DNA of 64,000 bases, taken from the NCBI GenBank assembly GCA_015832175.1, contig WJXW01000004.1, positions 372,001-436,000 on the forward strand. The letters are read 5' to 3'. Both the position numbers and the translations under genes were made by a program. The notes under the pieces were generated by a model. The model was not told the origin of the DNA. It ran no database searches and worked only from the letters and a program-made list of their open reading frames with translations. This stretch comes from Paraphaeosphaeria minitans. Taxonomy: Eukaryota; Ascomycota; Dothideomycetes; Pleosporales; Didymosphaeriaceae. Below are positions 21,930 through 33,759 of the stretch, piece after piece. Position 1 is the first letter of the stretch; the number at the start of each line of letters is the position of its first letter.

Positions 21930-23800
21930 TATAAACTTCTACCTCTTTTATAGCTTTAGGTGCCGCTAAGATTACTTCTATAAAAGATAGTAGTAAGGCG
22001 TATAAACCTAATCTCTACTTTAGTGAACAATCTTAAACTAATGTCTAGATTCTCTAGTTAGACCTCTACTTCTTTAACTTAGATAAACTTCTTAAAGACA
22101 AAAAGAAGGTTATCTTTGTAGCAATATATATGCAAAGAGATATAGGATTATAGATTTATCTCTACCTTAAAAAGTACCTAGGAATAGACTACAATAATAA
22201 TAATAATAATTATGTAAATAAATACGCTAATGCAGTTAATATTATTAAGAATTATAATAACTTTAAGAAATGCCTTAAACAACTCTTTAAGATTACTAAT
22301 AAAGACTCTATTATAAAAGTAAAGATTTAGACTATAACTTAGAAATAATTAGTAGCTAAGTATATAGCTAAGTTCTATAGATACGCTGTGTAACTTAACT
22401 AGGATAATAAATCTCTTTAGGACATGTACAAATAAGGACTTAAATAGAAACTACGCAAAGAACTCCTACATAGTAGTGTATAAATTGCTAACCTTAAAGA
22501 ACTGTACAAAGAAACTATTAGAATTAATAGAGAATAGTTTTTACTGTAATAGGAGCTCCACTAAAACTCTAGAGTAATAAGCTTTATATAACTAGTAAAA
22601 ATAGTTTATAAGAACCCTATTAGAATTATCTAAAAGTAACAGCTAAGGAACTACTAGAGATACGAACTAATAGAAGATGTCTAGTTTAACTACTTAGGCA
22701 AAGGAAAAAGAGGAAAGATAGGCCCTAAGTAGCCTAACAAACGCGTCTCTAATAGAAGTTAATAATTAATAACTAAGACCTATAAATGCTTTACATATAG
22801 CAAACTAGGCCATATAGCTAGGAACTGTAGATTGAAGAACAAAGTCTATTAAACTAAGTTAAATATACTAACTATTAAGGACTAAGAACCTAATAAGGAA
22901 TAGGAAGTTGTTACAACGCTATTTAGTTACTAACGCGTTATACTAGAGCAAAGTGAGCAATTAGATTTACTTAACTTATAACTATATAAAGATCTAGAAA
23001 ACGACTCTAACGTATACTATAACATAGAAGATGTAGAAGAGATACTAAGATCTCCTACTCCTTACCTATAAAGTAGGCGGGAAGAAGATAACCCTATATT
23101 ACCTAAGTACAAACTAAATATTTAGGACTACATAGAACCCTACTAGGCACTAAAAGGAATGCAACCCTATAAAAATAAGAAGTTAGACTACGTACTAAAG
23201 TACTACTTAGACTACTAAAATCCTACATACTAATTCTATATATGAACGCATTGCGAAGAACTAATATATGTATAACATAAGATAGAGAAAGAGGAGAATA
23301 AGAAATAACCTAGAAGGAAACTGCGCTATAGATAGATATAGATAGACTGCCCTATCGCAGCTTGTGATAAGCACCTCTAGAATAAATAATAAGTAAAATA
23401 CTTTCCTTATCTTACGCTGAAGGGTAACAAATGCTGTAATATGCTTATTAATAGAGACTATATACAACTATACTAGTATACGTGTCTAAACTAAGACTAC
23501 GAATACTACTACATAGCTAAACATTTAGACGGCTTTATAAACTACCTTATATAAGAAGTAATAATAGAACTACTAATTTAACTAGTACACAGGAATAGTA
23601 AAGACTATAAGAGGAAAAATAGAAGAACATCCTTATAGGAAAAAAAAGAAGACAATCTACATAAAACACGTACTTAAGAATAATAATAGAAGCGGATGCT
23701 TAGAAACGTATACTAGGCACTAGAACTTAATTACAACCTATAAGAACAGATATCTTTTTTAGGCCTAAACTTAGATAAGAAAACGCCTTTATTAAATTAA
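21930..23800 (+). pseudogene. G2 gag, RIP-inactivated
   Basis: Capsid-like region, then a zinc-knuckle region near 22780-22830 ending ARNC, then an acidic extension with Cys/His pairs. Ends at TAA 23798-23800; pol continues in the -1 frame. Stops are dense; start approximate. Confidence 0.75.
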
Positions 23801-26800
23801 ATGCTATAGTAAGCATAGTATTAGTTAAGCTACTAGTACAGCTTAAAGGAATATAGGCTTAAGCTCTTATAGACTTAGGAGTAGGAAGGAACTTTATATC
23901 TTATTAGATAGCAAGATAAGTAGGACTTATAATATTAGAGAAAGAAGTACCCTATATTATTTATGTCGCGAATAGATCCCTAATGCCTAAGACACTTTAA
24001 ATATATTAGGAGGTCACTACCACGATAACAGTCTAAGGATATAGAGAGGAACTTACTTTAGATATCTTACTAGAATCTAAGTATAAGTTAGTCTTAGGAT
24101 TACCTTAGTTAATAATACATAACCCACAAATTAACTAGGGTACAAAGAAAATATTGTTTAAACGCTATAATTATATATTATAAGTAAAGCCTACGTATTA
24201 ACTAAAAATAATAGTAGATAAAAGAGTTATTAATAATATAATACTGCGATAGATAGTTAAAAAATAGAAACACACCTTAGTAGACGCTAGCAGGAACTAC
24301 TAGGTTAAGAAGCGCGAGAAGGAGGACAATAGCACACCCCTTACCTTACTAAGAGAGTATAGGAAATAGATATATATATTTACAGAAAAGGAGGGAAAAG
24401 TAAACCTACCTAAACATTAACCCTAGGATCTTACGATAGACCTAGAAGAAGGGAAGATGCTACCCTTTAGACTACTATATAGTAAGATAGGAGAAGAACT
24501 CCTTAAAGAACGTAATTTTATTAAGACAAACTTTAAGAAAGGATATATATAACTATTAAAGTTACTAGTAGTAAGCCCTTTTATGTTTGTTAAGAAAAAG
24601 GATAGATTAGATAGACTATACGTTAACTACTAATAACTTAACAACATAATAATAAAGAACTAATATCTACTACTAAACATTATAGAGTTACGAGATTAAC
24701 TGTCTTAAGCTAAGATATTTATAATAATAGATCTAAAAGACAGTTACCACCTTATATAAATTAAGAAAGGTAAAGAATAGAAAACAGCGTTTCGATCACG
24801 CTATAGACTATTTAAGTACAAGATTATGCTATTTAAACTCACAAACGCACTAGCAGCTTTTATAGCACTTATTAACAATATACTCTGCAAACATCTAGAC
24901 ATATTTGTTATTATATATATAGACAATATCCTTGTCTTTTCTAAAAACAAATTAGACCACACTAAGCATGTATAGATAGTACTAGAAGCACTAGACAAAG
25001 CATGCCTTCGTATTAAACTTAAGAAATACAAGTTTAACGTTAAATAACTCGAATTCCTAGGACACATTATTACTATAGAAGGAATTAAGATGGCACTAAG
25101 TAAAGTTGAATATATTAAGAACTAGCTAATACTAAAGACAGCTAAGAATATCTAAGAATTCTTAGGATTTTGTAGATTTAATTAACAATTTATCTAAAAT
25201 TACGTAAAGGTTACAATACCTTTAACAAATCTTATAAAGAAGGACGTACCCTTTAAATAGATAAATAAGTATAGAATATTATTCTAACTCCTTAAGACAG
25301 CATGTATTATAGAACCTGTCCTTGTTTATTTTAGAAGCGATAAACTACTGCACTTTAAAACAGACACTAGCGATCTTACGCTAGGCGCCTACGCTAAATA
25401 AAAATGTAACAGCAAATAGCACCTAATTGCCTATTACTTATATAAATTTAATAACGCCGAAACATAATACAACGTATATAATAAAGAACTCTACGCTATT
25501 ATTAAAGCCTTAAAGCACTAGAGGATTTATACACTTAGTTACTTAACGCTAGAAATCTATATAGATTATAAGAACCTTTTAAGGTTCACAATAACAAAAG
25601 AACTTACGCTATAATAATAAAGATAGTTATAAACTATAGGGTAGTATAAGTTTAAAATCATCTATATAGCTAGGAAAGAAAATAGCAGAGTAGACGCTCT
25701 TAGCTAACAAAGTAATCTAGTAGAAGAAAAGGTAAAAACCTTCTCTGCAATCCTTCGCAAAGCCAAAAATAGATCTCTAGAGCTAACAGTAGAACTAAAT
25801 TAACTTTTAGTAATTAACTAAGAAGTTCTAGAACATCTATAGACTAAGATTATCTAATAATACCATAATAACCCTATATACAGACACCTAGGCATTACAA
25901 AGATAATAGAACTTATCTAAAGGAATTACACCTTTAAAGGAATTAAAGAAGCTATAATAACTTATATCTACAAATGTGCAGAATGCTAAAAAAACAAACA
26001 CAGTATATATTTTAAATATAGAGAGATGTAAGCAATTAGAATACTAACAGCACTATAGGAAGACATTGCTATAGATTTTGTTACAGGAATTCTAAACTCT
26101 AAGGATCTAATAATAGGAATTAAATATAATAGTATACTAGTAATAGTCTGCTAACTAACTAAGTATATTAAGCTTATTCTATGCCTTAAAAAAATAATAG
26201 CAAAAGAACTTGCTTTTTTTATTCTAGACTAACTAGTTAGACACCACAGAATCCTAAAAATAATTATTAGTGATAGAGACAAGCTCTTTACGTTAAATTA
26301 TTAGATAACGCTTATAGCACTGCTTAGAATAAAATAAAAACTATTAATAGCTTACTATTTATAAACAAACAGACAGATAGAACGCACGAACCAAACTATA
26401 GAAACGTACCTACGCATCTACTATAATAGTTAGAAGAATAACTAGATTTTATTACTACCTATAGCACAGTTAGCCTATAATAACAAAGTATTAGCAGTAT
26501 TAGGACATACACTATTCTATGTAAACTATAGAAGACACCTACATCTCTTTAACTAACAATTTCCTACGACAATTAAAGCAAAAGAAGCTATAGATATAGT
26601 AGAAAATATAAAGAAAATACACTAATAACTCTAAAAGAATCTTAAGAAAGCTTAGTAGCAATTAATTTTATACTAAAACTAAAAACAAAAAATAGCACCT
26701 TAGCTAAAGAAGGGGGATAAAGTATATCTACTTACAAAGAACCTTTAAACTTAGAAGAAAAAATATAAGAAACTAGATTATATTAAGATTAGACTATTTT

Positions 26801-27130
26801 ACATTTCTAAGTAAATATTACTAGTAAACTATAAGTTAGAACTACCACTAGATGTAAAGATACACCTAGTATTCCACGTATTACTACTAGAACTAGCAGA
26901 CCCTAATACACTAGTTAAAACTACCTTCTACTACTAGACTAAGAAAGAAAATAAATTTGAGGTTAAAAGAATTCTAGAATACAATTAGTATAACAATACG
27001 TACCTCGTTAAGTAGAAAGGTTACCTATATAGCAAAAACACCTAGGAACTAAAAAACAATCTAGGAAACTGTTAGTAAAAGATTAAGGAATTCTACTAGA
27101 AATAACTAGAATGCACCTAGGAATTACTAC
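23795..27130 (+). pseudogene. G2 pol (protease, RT, RNase H, integrase, chromodomain), RIP-inactivated
   Basis: Starts in the -1 frame relative to gag at about 23795. Aspartic protease with an ALIDSGAG-like site near 23870. Reverse transcriptase with YIDNILVFS (family YxDD, here D to N) near 24920. RNase H with FKTDTSDLTLGA near 25360. Integrase with a zinc-binding His/Cys segment (25880-26000) and catalytic core (26050-26620). C-terminal chromodomain near 26960-27090 (VKRILEYN, YLVK.KGY). Order and chromodomain place it with chromoviruses, which often target H3K9-methylated chromatin. Dozens of TAA/TAG codons. Confidence 0.88.
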
Positions 27131-27159
27131 TAGCATAGGGGCTAGTCTATAGAATAGAC

Positions 27160-27690
27160 TAGTTAATTACCTTAGCGCCTAACAGCGCGTTAGAATTTAT
27201 TAACATAGCAGCTTATGCTAACTTCTCCTACGCCTTAAGTGCTTTTAACTTATCTATAGTACTTATACTGTAATTAAACAATTCTTATTCCTTCTAACGT
27301 AATTTTTTTTACTAATTATATAAGCGCACTATTTTTTCTCACGCCTAATAGGCGCGAAGGAGAGCTGCTTTAGCTAGCTCTTTCTTAATATAGAGCTTTG
27401 CCTCCTCTTTAGCCTCTAACTTTTCTAACCTTTCTATTTTAGTATCTATTTTTAAATAATCTAGTAAAGGGATCTTTTTAGGCTTACACTTCTAGTTTTC
27501 CTATCTAACGTAGTTAGTATACTAAAAGTGTAAAGAAGAAAGATAATAAGTATATTTCTTCTTAGCGCAGTATAAATAGGCAACTATTATAAAAACGTAG
27601 TTTTTTTTAAGATAATTAGCTTAACTGTAGTAATATTAAATAGAACAAGATAATAACTTTATAGGTGGTTAACTTATAAAGATATTAAGC
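27160..27690 (-). pseudogene. Antisense ORF type B of G2 (Cys-rich, coiled coil)
   Basis: Frame opposite to pol, between pol and the 3' LTR, converging on and overlapping the pol end. Near the 3' LTR side it encodes a Cys-containing segment (VAYLYCAKKKY ... CVRQ-like in less mutated copies), then a charged coiled coil (KIERLEKLEAKEEAKLYIKK, KKELAKAALLRAY). Interrupted by TAG/TAA as expected from RIP. The same frame occurs in G3 and G4. Function unknown; resembles small Cys-rich antisense proteins next to fungal Gypsy elements. Confidence 0.6.
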
Positions 27691-27707
27691 TTAGAGGGGA
27701 AGGATAA

Positions 27708-28163
27708 TATTAGGATCTAGCCGCGTATAAGTAGTAGGGCACAAGTTTATTAGACTACTAGTCTACTAGAGTTAGCTAACTAAGTAGTTAGGTAATAGGT
27801 TATAGGTCCTAAAAGTCCTAAGGACCGCATAGGCCTCGCCTATATAAGAACTCTAGAACGCGTGGGACTCGCCCGCACAGGACTCTAGGACATATAGGAC
27901 TCTGGGACATATAGGACTCTAGGACATATAGGATTCTGGGATGTGTGGGACTACTCAGTATATAGGAACGCGAGAATAGGCTCCCTATACTTATATTTAA
28001 TCTGTTTATTAATCTATTGTTTAGATTCTAGTAGACTAAATTATTAACTTATTACACTTTGCAAGATACTATTGTATTAATAAGACTTTCTACCTTCTAT
28101 AAGTACTCCTGCCTAAGAACTAACCTTAACCCTTTAGGACTAGCTACCCTCTTGGATTTAATA
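27708..28163 (+). repeat. LTR type B, G2 3' LTR (456 bp)
   Basis: Same length and layout as the 5' LTR; starts TATTAGGATCT, ends GGATTTAATA, followed by the TSD ATATC. Confidence 0.93.
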
Positions 28164-28168
28164 ATATC

Positions 28169-29576
28169 TTACTAGGATCTAAGTATAAGTTAGTCTTAGG
28201 ATTACCTTAGTTAATAATATACAACCTATAGATTAACTAGGGTATAAAGAAAATATTGTTTAAACGCTATAATTATATATTATAAGTAAAGCCTATGCAT
28301 TAACTAAAAATAATAGTAGATAAGGGAGTTATTAATAACATAATACTACAATAGATAGTTAAAAAATAGAAGTACACCTTAGTAGACGCTAGTAGGAACT
28401 ACTAGGTTAAGAAGTGTAAGAAGGAGGATAATAGCACACCCCTTACCTTACTAAGAGAGTATAGGAAATAGACATATATATTTATAGAAAAGGAAGGAAA
28501 AGTAAACCTACCTAGAATATTAACCCTAGGATCTTATAATAGACCTAGAAGAAGGGAAGACGCCACCCTTTAGACTACTATATAGTAAGATAGGAGAAGA
28601 ACTCCTTAAAGAACGTAATTTTATTAAGATAAACTTTAAGAAAGGATATATATAAGTATTAAAGTCACTAGTAGTAAGGCCTTTTATATTTGTTAAGAAA
28701 AAGGATAAATTAGACAGACTATGTATTAACTACTAATAACTTAATAACATAATAATAAAGAACTAATATCTACTACTAAATATTATAGAGTTACAAGATT
28801 AACTATCTTAAGCTAAGATATTTATAATAATAGATCTAAGGGACAGTTACCACTTTATATAAATTAAGAAAAGTAAAGAAGAGAAAACAGCGTTTTAATT
28901 ACGCTATAGACTATTTAAATATAAGGTTATGCCTTTTAGACTTATAAACGCACTAGCAGCTTTTATAGCACTTATTAACAACATACTTTATAAATATCTA
29001 GACATATTTATTATTGTGTATATAGACAATATTCTTGTTTTCTCTAAAAATAAATTAGACTACACTAAGTACGTATAAATAGTACTAAAAGCACTAGACA
29101 AAGTATACCTTCGCATTAAACTTAAGAAATATAAGTTTAACGTTAAATAACTTAAATTCCTAGAACACATTATTACTATAGAAAGAATTAAGATAGCACT
29201 AAGTAAAATTAAATATATTAAGAATTAGCTAATACTAAAGATAGCCAAAAACATCTAAGAATTCTTAAGATTCTATAGATTTAACTAACAATTTATCTAA
29301 GATTACGCAAAGGTCACAATACCCTTAATAAATCTTATAAAGAAAGACGTACCCTTTAAATAGATAAATAAGTGTAGAATGTTATTCTAACTCCTTAAGA
29401 TAGTATATATTATAGAACCTATTTTTATTTATTTTAGAAGTAATAAACTACTACGCTTTAAAACAGACGCTAGTAATCTTACGCTAGGCGCCTACGCTAA
29501 ATAAGAACGTAATAGTAAATAGCACCTAATTACCTACTACTTATATAAATTTAATAATACTAAAATATAATATAAT
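28169..29576 (+). mobile_element. G1 Gypsy element, segment 2 of 3 (protease-RT-RNase H)
   Basis: Resumes G1 pol right after the G2 TSD (TTACTAGGATCTAAG continues the protease frame) and runs through the reverse transcriptase (around 28700-29200) into RNase H, ending where Copia C1 begins. ATAAT at 29572-29576 is the left copy of the C1 TSD. Heavily RIP-mutated. Confidence 0.9.
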
Positions 29577-29814
29577 TGTTGATTTGGCTTAATCTGCAAT
29601 TAAGTATTTAAGGGTTAATAGTATACTATTATACAAAGGGTAAGAAGTAGGTTTAATTAATTACGTCTAGTCTATTATATAAAGGGGCACTAAGGGCTTT
29701 ATGAAGTCTCTGCCTCTTAGCGCTAACCTAAGTAGTGGGTCCTTGTGTGGGTCCTTATAGGTAGGTAGGCCCCCACTTTACCTAGTGCTACTTGTACGAT
29801 AAACTATATAGACA
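29577..29814 (-). repeat. C1 Copia LTR, 3' LTR in element orientation (238 bp)
   Basis: Plus strand starts TGTTGATTTGGC and ends TATAGACA; same length as the partner at 56610-56847. TG..CA ends. Confidence 0.9.
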
Positions 29815-31110
29815 CTAGTAACTTTTCTTTTATGTAATAGCCTATATCTATTATATACTTCCCTTTCCTATCCTTCTCTATCTATACAGTTGGCCTTCCC
29901 CTATTAGAATAGGTTATGGGGTAGGTGCAGTGTTACTGTGTAGTAGAGATTCTATTTATACCTACTCTTGTACAAATAGGTAGTAATAGCTAACCTGCTT
30001 AGTTTTTACCTTACCCCCTTATATAGTAGTAGAGCTGTATTATATAATAAGGCTCTTTCTAGGCATATACCTTATGCGTAAACAGAAAATAGGGTATTAA
30101 GCGATGTAATACTTAGCGCTAGGTCTTAGTAAGTAGGTATAAAAGAATGTTTTCTAGCTCTCCTAAACCTTCTCTCCTTTATCCCACTTTAATATATATA
30201 TACCTTCCTCCCTTCTTGCCTTATTCTTTTTAGTATCCTAGTGTCTAGTAGCTAGTGCTCTATTACTAGTAAATGTGTATAGCTTTTTTATACAATGCTA
30301 ATTTTTAATAAAATATATATATATACACATATTTACTATCGTATAATAGCTAATAATACTATTAGTCTATTAGGCGCTAGTGCCCTTACTGCTAGTGTGT
30401 TTATACTAGTTATTATAGGCTAGACTGGATCGCGCATCTAGGTTAACCTCCCTACTAGTTTGCCTAGTATAAGGGCCTTTATGCAGAGCCTAGTAGTAGA
30501 TGTATAATAAATCCTCTAGAGCATCTTTGTTTTTATTGTACAATGCTAATAGGTGTAGGATAAAGAGGCTAGGGTAGCCTAAATGCCCTCTTAGGACATT
30601 ATTGTGCAAATCCTAGTTAGTATAAACTTCTAGCAGTAGGCTGCTTACGTTATATAATATAAGGAATATTAGTAAGTAGTGCTTATCTAGTTATATAGCT
30701 AAGTTTAAAATAAGTCTTATACTTACTTATATAGCACTACTAATACTAGTAATTAGGTGTTCCTAGATTATTATATAATCCTAGGTTATAAGTCTAGATT
30801 ATATAGCGCCTACGTGTAGATGTTGCATAGTGCTTATTATAAGCGTTATATATAGGGGGGGTTAAATGTCTTTGTTACACAAAGGGGTAGGTAGGCCTAG
30901 TCTTAAGATATCTAAATTATTAATATAGAAAATATATTCTTTAATATCTTTATATAATCTCTTATGATATATTCCTTCTCTTGTAATAAAACTATAATGT
31001 TAAATTAGTAGTAGGGCTTATATAGTCTAAAAATAAATATGTCTGTGCGAAGTTGTAGTAAGTTAGATAGAAGAAAAAAATTTTTTTTTTTTTAAAATAG
31101 TAAGTAAAAT
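29815..31110. other. C1 region between RNase H and 3' LTR, possible extra ORF
   Basis: About 1.3 kb not explained by pol. On the plus strand (antisense to C1) 30360-30890 reads as one frame with stops largely explicable by RIP and a Gln-rich composition after repair of obvious changes. It is followed by GGGGGGG at 30855-30861. No family recognised. Confidence 0.35.
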
Positions 31111-31129
31111 AACAAAAGGAATGTTGTGT

Positions 31130-32774
31130 AGTAGAGTAGTTACTTTATTATATAGTTCTTATTAATTCTGTCTACTAAAGCCTTAACAGTAATATGTAGT
31201 TTATTTATTAAAATTAGTGTTTAGAGTGCCTAGTTAGGTGCTTTCTTTATATAAGTATTAGTAGGATTATCTTTACTATTAATTTACCTAATTTCTATAA
31301 TTTCCTGATTTTTGTACAACTCCCTAATTAACATAATGTTAATTATAAGGCGTTTTTTGTTTGTAGTGCCTAGTTATATAAGGCATTTATACAGGGATTT
31401 TAAGTTAGTATAGACTATAATAGGAATTAGGGGGATCTAAAGTGTTTATATAATCTATTAAAGTGTTATACTTAATACAATTGTATTATTAAAACTACCT
31501 ACTAGATTGTATAATTTACTTACTAGAACACTTCTAGTTACTCTTTTATACTTTACTAAGTTCTAGTAGATAATGTTGCCACAGATTTTAAAGTCCTAGG
31601 TTGTTGTGCGATGTTTCTCTGCTAGTATAATAATAAAGCTAAGCTATGAGCTTAGGTCTCTATTATTAGCAAAAGAGCTATCTATAAGGATAAATAGCTT
31701 TGTGCGACCTAGGTTAAGTGGAATAGATTTTTTTCCTCTTTATACATTCTAAATTTACTAGTTTAAATGTATGTTTAGTGCCTTAATATCTTCTTCTGTT
31801 AGTACTATTGTTTGCGTAGTAATAGACAAGTTAAATATTGCTTCTAGTTAGTAAACTAAAGAAATATATACACCTCTTACTTATTATATAATATATTAGT
31901 GTACAGCATCTTTGTCCTAAAGATTAATTATGCGAAGGCTTTTAGCCTATCCTTTCTATTCTAGGGTAATAACACCCTAAATAAGTTAGATTTTACCTCT
32001 ATTAAACTTAGTTACTTTATTTTATATTAAGACGCTTTTGTCTTTTATATAAAACTTTATAGTATAGAGCTGCTCCTTTTCTTATTATATAAAGCTTTCT
32101 GTAACTACTCTAAGGGTGTTATTAGTCTAGAGTCTAGTAATGCTAAACATCTTAGGTCCCTTATTTATAATAAGTAGGCATAGGTTATACGTTAACACAT
32201 ATATCCTTAGTTTCTCCTTATAGTAGTTATAGTATGTCTTAAACTAGTAGAGACCTAATTCTGCTACGCTATATAGAGGTTGTACAACTTATAGAATTGT
32301 GTTTAGTAGAAAGAAATCGCGTATTTCTGCTAGTAGTTAGGTGTATAATATATAAAGGAGTTTATTAGTAGACTATATATAGGCCTAAGTAATATCCCTA
32401 AGCTTAATATGCATATTGTATAACTAAATTAGTATTATAGAAAGAGCTAATAGTAACCTCTAGCTTATACGCTAGATAGTAGGGGATTATATAAAGATCT
32501 CCTCTTTTTCTTTATTTAAATAGCTAGTAAAGACAAGTCTTAATTTCTTATATAGTTAGGTTATTTTACCTTTAATCTCTCGTACAAGACGTAGGTTAAA
32601 GATACAGCTATGTTGTTTATTAGGGTTGTATAATAAGATTTTAAAAGTGCTATTAGTAATAAGGGTATTTATTTCTGCCACATCTAATTCTTTAAAAGGC
32701 TAGCTAGGTGTAGTAATAACGCTGTCTACACAAAGCTTTAGTGTAAGCTTAAAGTTATCTTTTTCTTTTTAGGT
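31130..32774 (-). pseudogene. C1 Copia reverse transcriptase/RNase H segment, RIP-inactivated
   Basis: Minus-strand frame. RNase H near 31150-31760 shows DSSFANNRDLSS and later KSLY.CL motifs. The segment upstream to 32774 is the RT; the frame continues across G5 at 39363. TAGGT at 32770-32774 is the left TSD of G5. Confidence 0.8.
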
Positions 32775-33185
32775 TGTTAAATCCAAGAGGGTAGCTAGTC
32801 CTAAAGGGTTAAGGTTGGTTCTTGGGCAGGAGTACTTATAGAAGGTGGAAGGTCTTGTTAATACAATAGTATCTTATAAAGTGTAATAAGTTAATAATTT
32901 GGTCTGCTAGAATCTAAATAATAGATTAATAAATAGATTAAATATAAGTATAAGAAGCTTATTCTCGCGTTTCTATATAATAGGGCTGCTTTATTACTTA
33001 GTGTTACTAAGTAACTAAGCACATTACGTAGCCTACTCTACTACTTAGTGCCACTAAGCGACTAAGCATATTACATAACCTAATCTAAGTTACTTAGCGT
33101 CTCTTTATTATATTTATAACCCTATTACTGTTCTATTATACCTTTATAAGCGCCTAAGTCCTATATTATTATCTAGTACGTAATA
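32775..33185 (-). repeat. LTR type A, G5 3' LTR in element orientation (411 bp)
   Basis: Plus strand starts TGTTAAATCCAAG; has the type-A U3 repeats with ACTAAGT/ACTTAGT motifs near 33000-33070. Ends GTACGTAATA (TGTTACG with CA to TA on the other strand). Confidence 0.92.
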
Positions 33186-33189
33186 TTAT

Positions 33190-33745
33190 CCCCTCCCTTT
33201 CTATTCTTTGTCCTAAAGAATTATACCTGCTAACTATAACTCTATAAAGCGTTATTACGACCTTATCTTTACTATTAAAAACTATAAAGTAGTTATAGTA
33301 TTAAAGTGCTCCTTCTATAAGTCGCACTCTTACATTTATAAAGTCTACGTTAGCTTAGGGAAGTATAGTAAGTGTTAGAAATAAGGCTTAAAGTGTAATA
33401 TAGCTATTACTAGAAATAAGTTCTTATAGTTAATTACTAAGAAAAAGAAGTTAGAGGCGTAAATATTAGAGGCGTAAAAAGAATAAAATATAGTGTTTAA
33501 GGCCCTATGCGTAGCGCGCGCGAAAAAGAATTAGTTAGTAAAATAGTTAGCGTAGAATAAAAAGCGTACTAGTAAGATTATTATAGTAAAGAGTGCTGCT
33601 CTAGCAGAGCTAGAGTTAGAGGAAGATCTAGCTTATTCTACTTAGCCCACTAGTCTAGCTAAGCTTAGCACGTCTATATAGTTAGTAATAAACAACCTGC
33701 CTCCTAAGTTCTAGAATAATTCTTTAGTATTACTATCTTAGGTAA
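33190..33745 (+). pseudogene. Antisense ORF type A of G5 (Cys-rich, charged)
   Basis: Plus-strand frame, opposite to G5 pol, starting next to the 3' LTR. Encodes a Cys-rich stretch around 33308-33410 (CSFYKSHS, then SLGKYSKC and GLKCN), then a Lys/Glu-rich segment (LITKKKKLEA, ILEA), then LAELELEEDLAY. Sparse TAG/TAA explicable by RIP. Different in sequence from the type-B frame but same position, direction and layout. Confidence 0.55.
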
Positions 33746-33759
33746 GTCTATTAATAGAA

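Larger units (their letters stand above)
21447..28163 (+). mobile_element. G2 complete chromodomain Gypsy retrotransposon (LTR type B), RIP-inactivated
   Basis: 6717 bp, two 456-bp LTRs (21447-21902 and 27708-28163), flanked by the perfect 5-bp duplication ATATC (21442-21446 and 28164-28168), inserted into the protease region of G1. Internal order: gag with zinc knuckle, protease, reverse transcriptase, RNase H, integrase, chromodomain, then a region with an antisense frame, a purine-rich tract (AGAGGGGAAGGATAATA) and the 3' LTR. This is the order of Ty3/Gypsy chromoviruses. No frame is intact. Confidence 0.95.

Noticed and set aside
24801..25067. Open frame antisense to the G2 reverse transcriptase (similar frames at 44198-44512 and 51865-52215)
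   Set aside because: They mirror the RT coding strand in three copies. RIP creates TAA/TAG mainly in the sense frame, leaving the complement open by chance. They lie inside RT, unlike the antisense ORFs near the 3' LTR, and have no independent motif.
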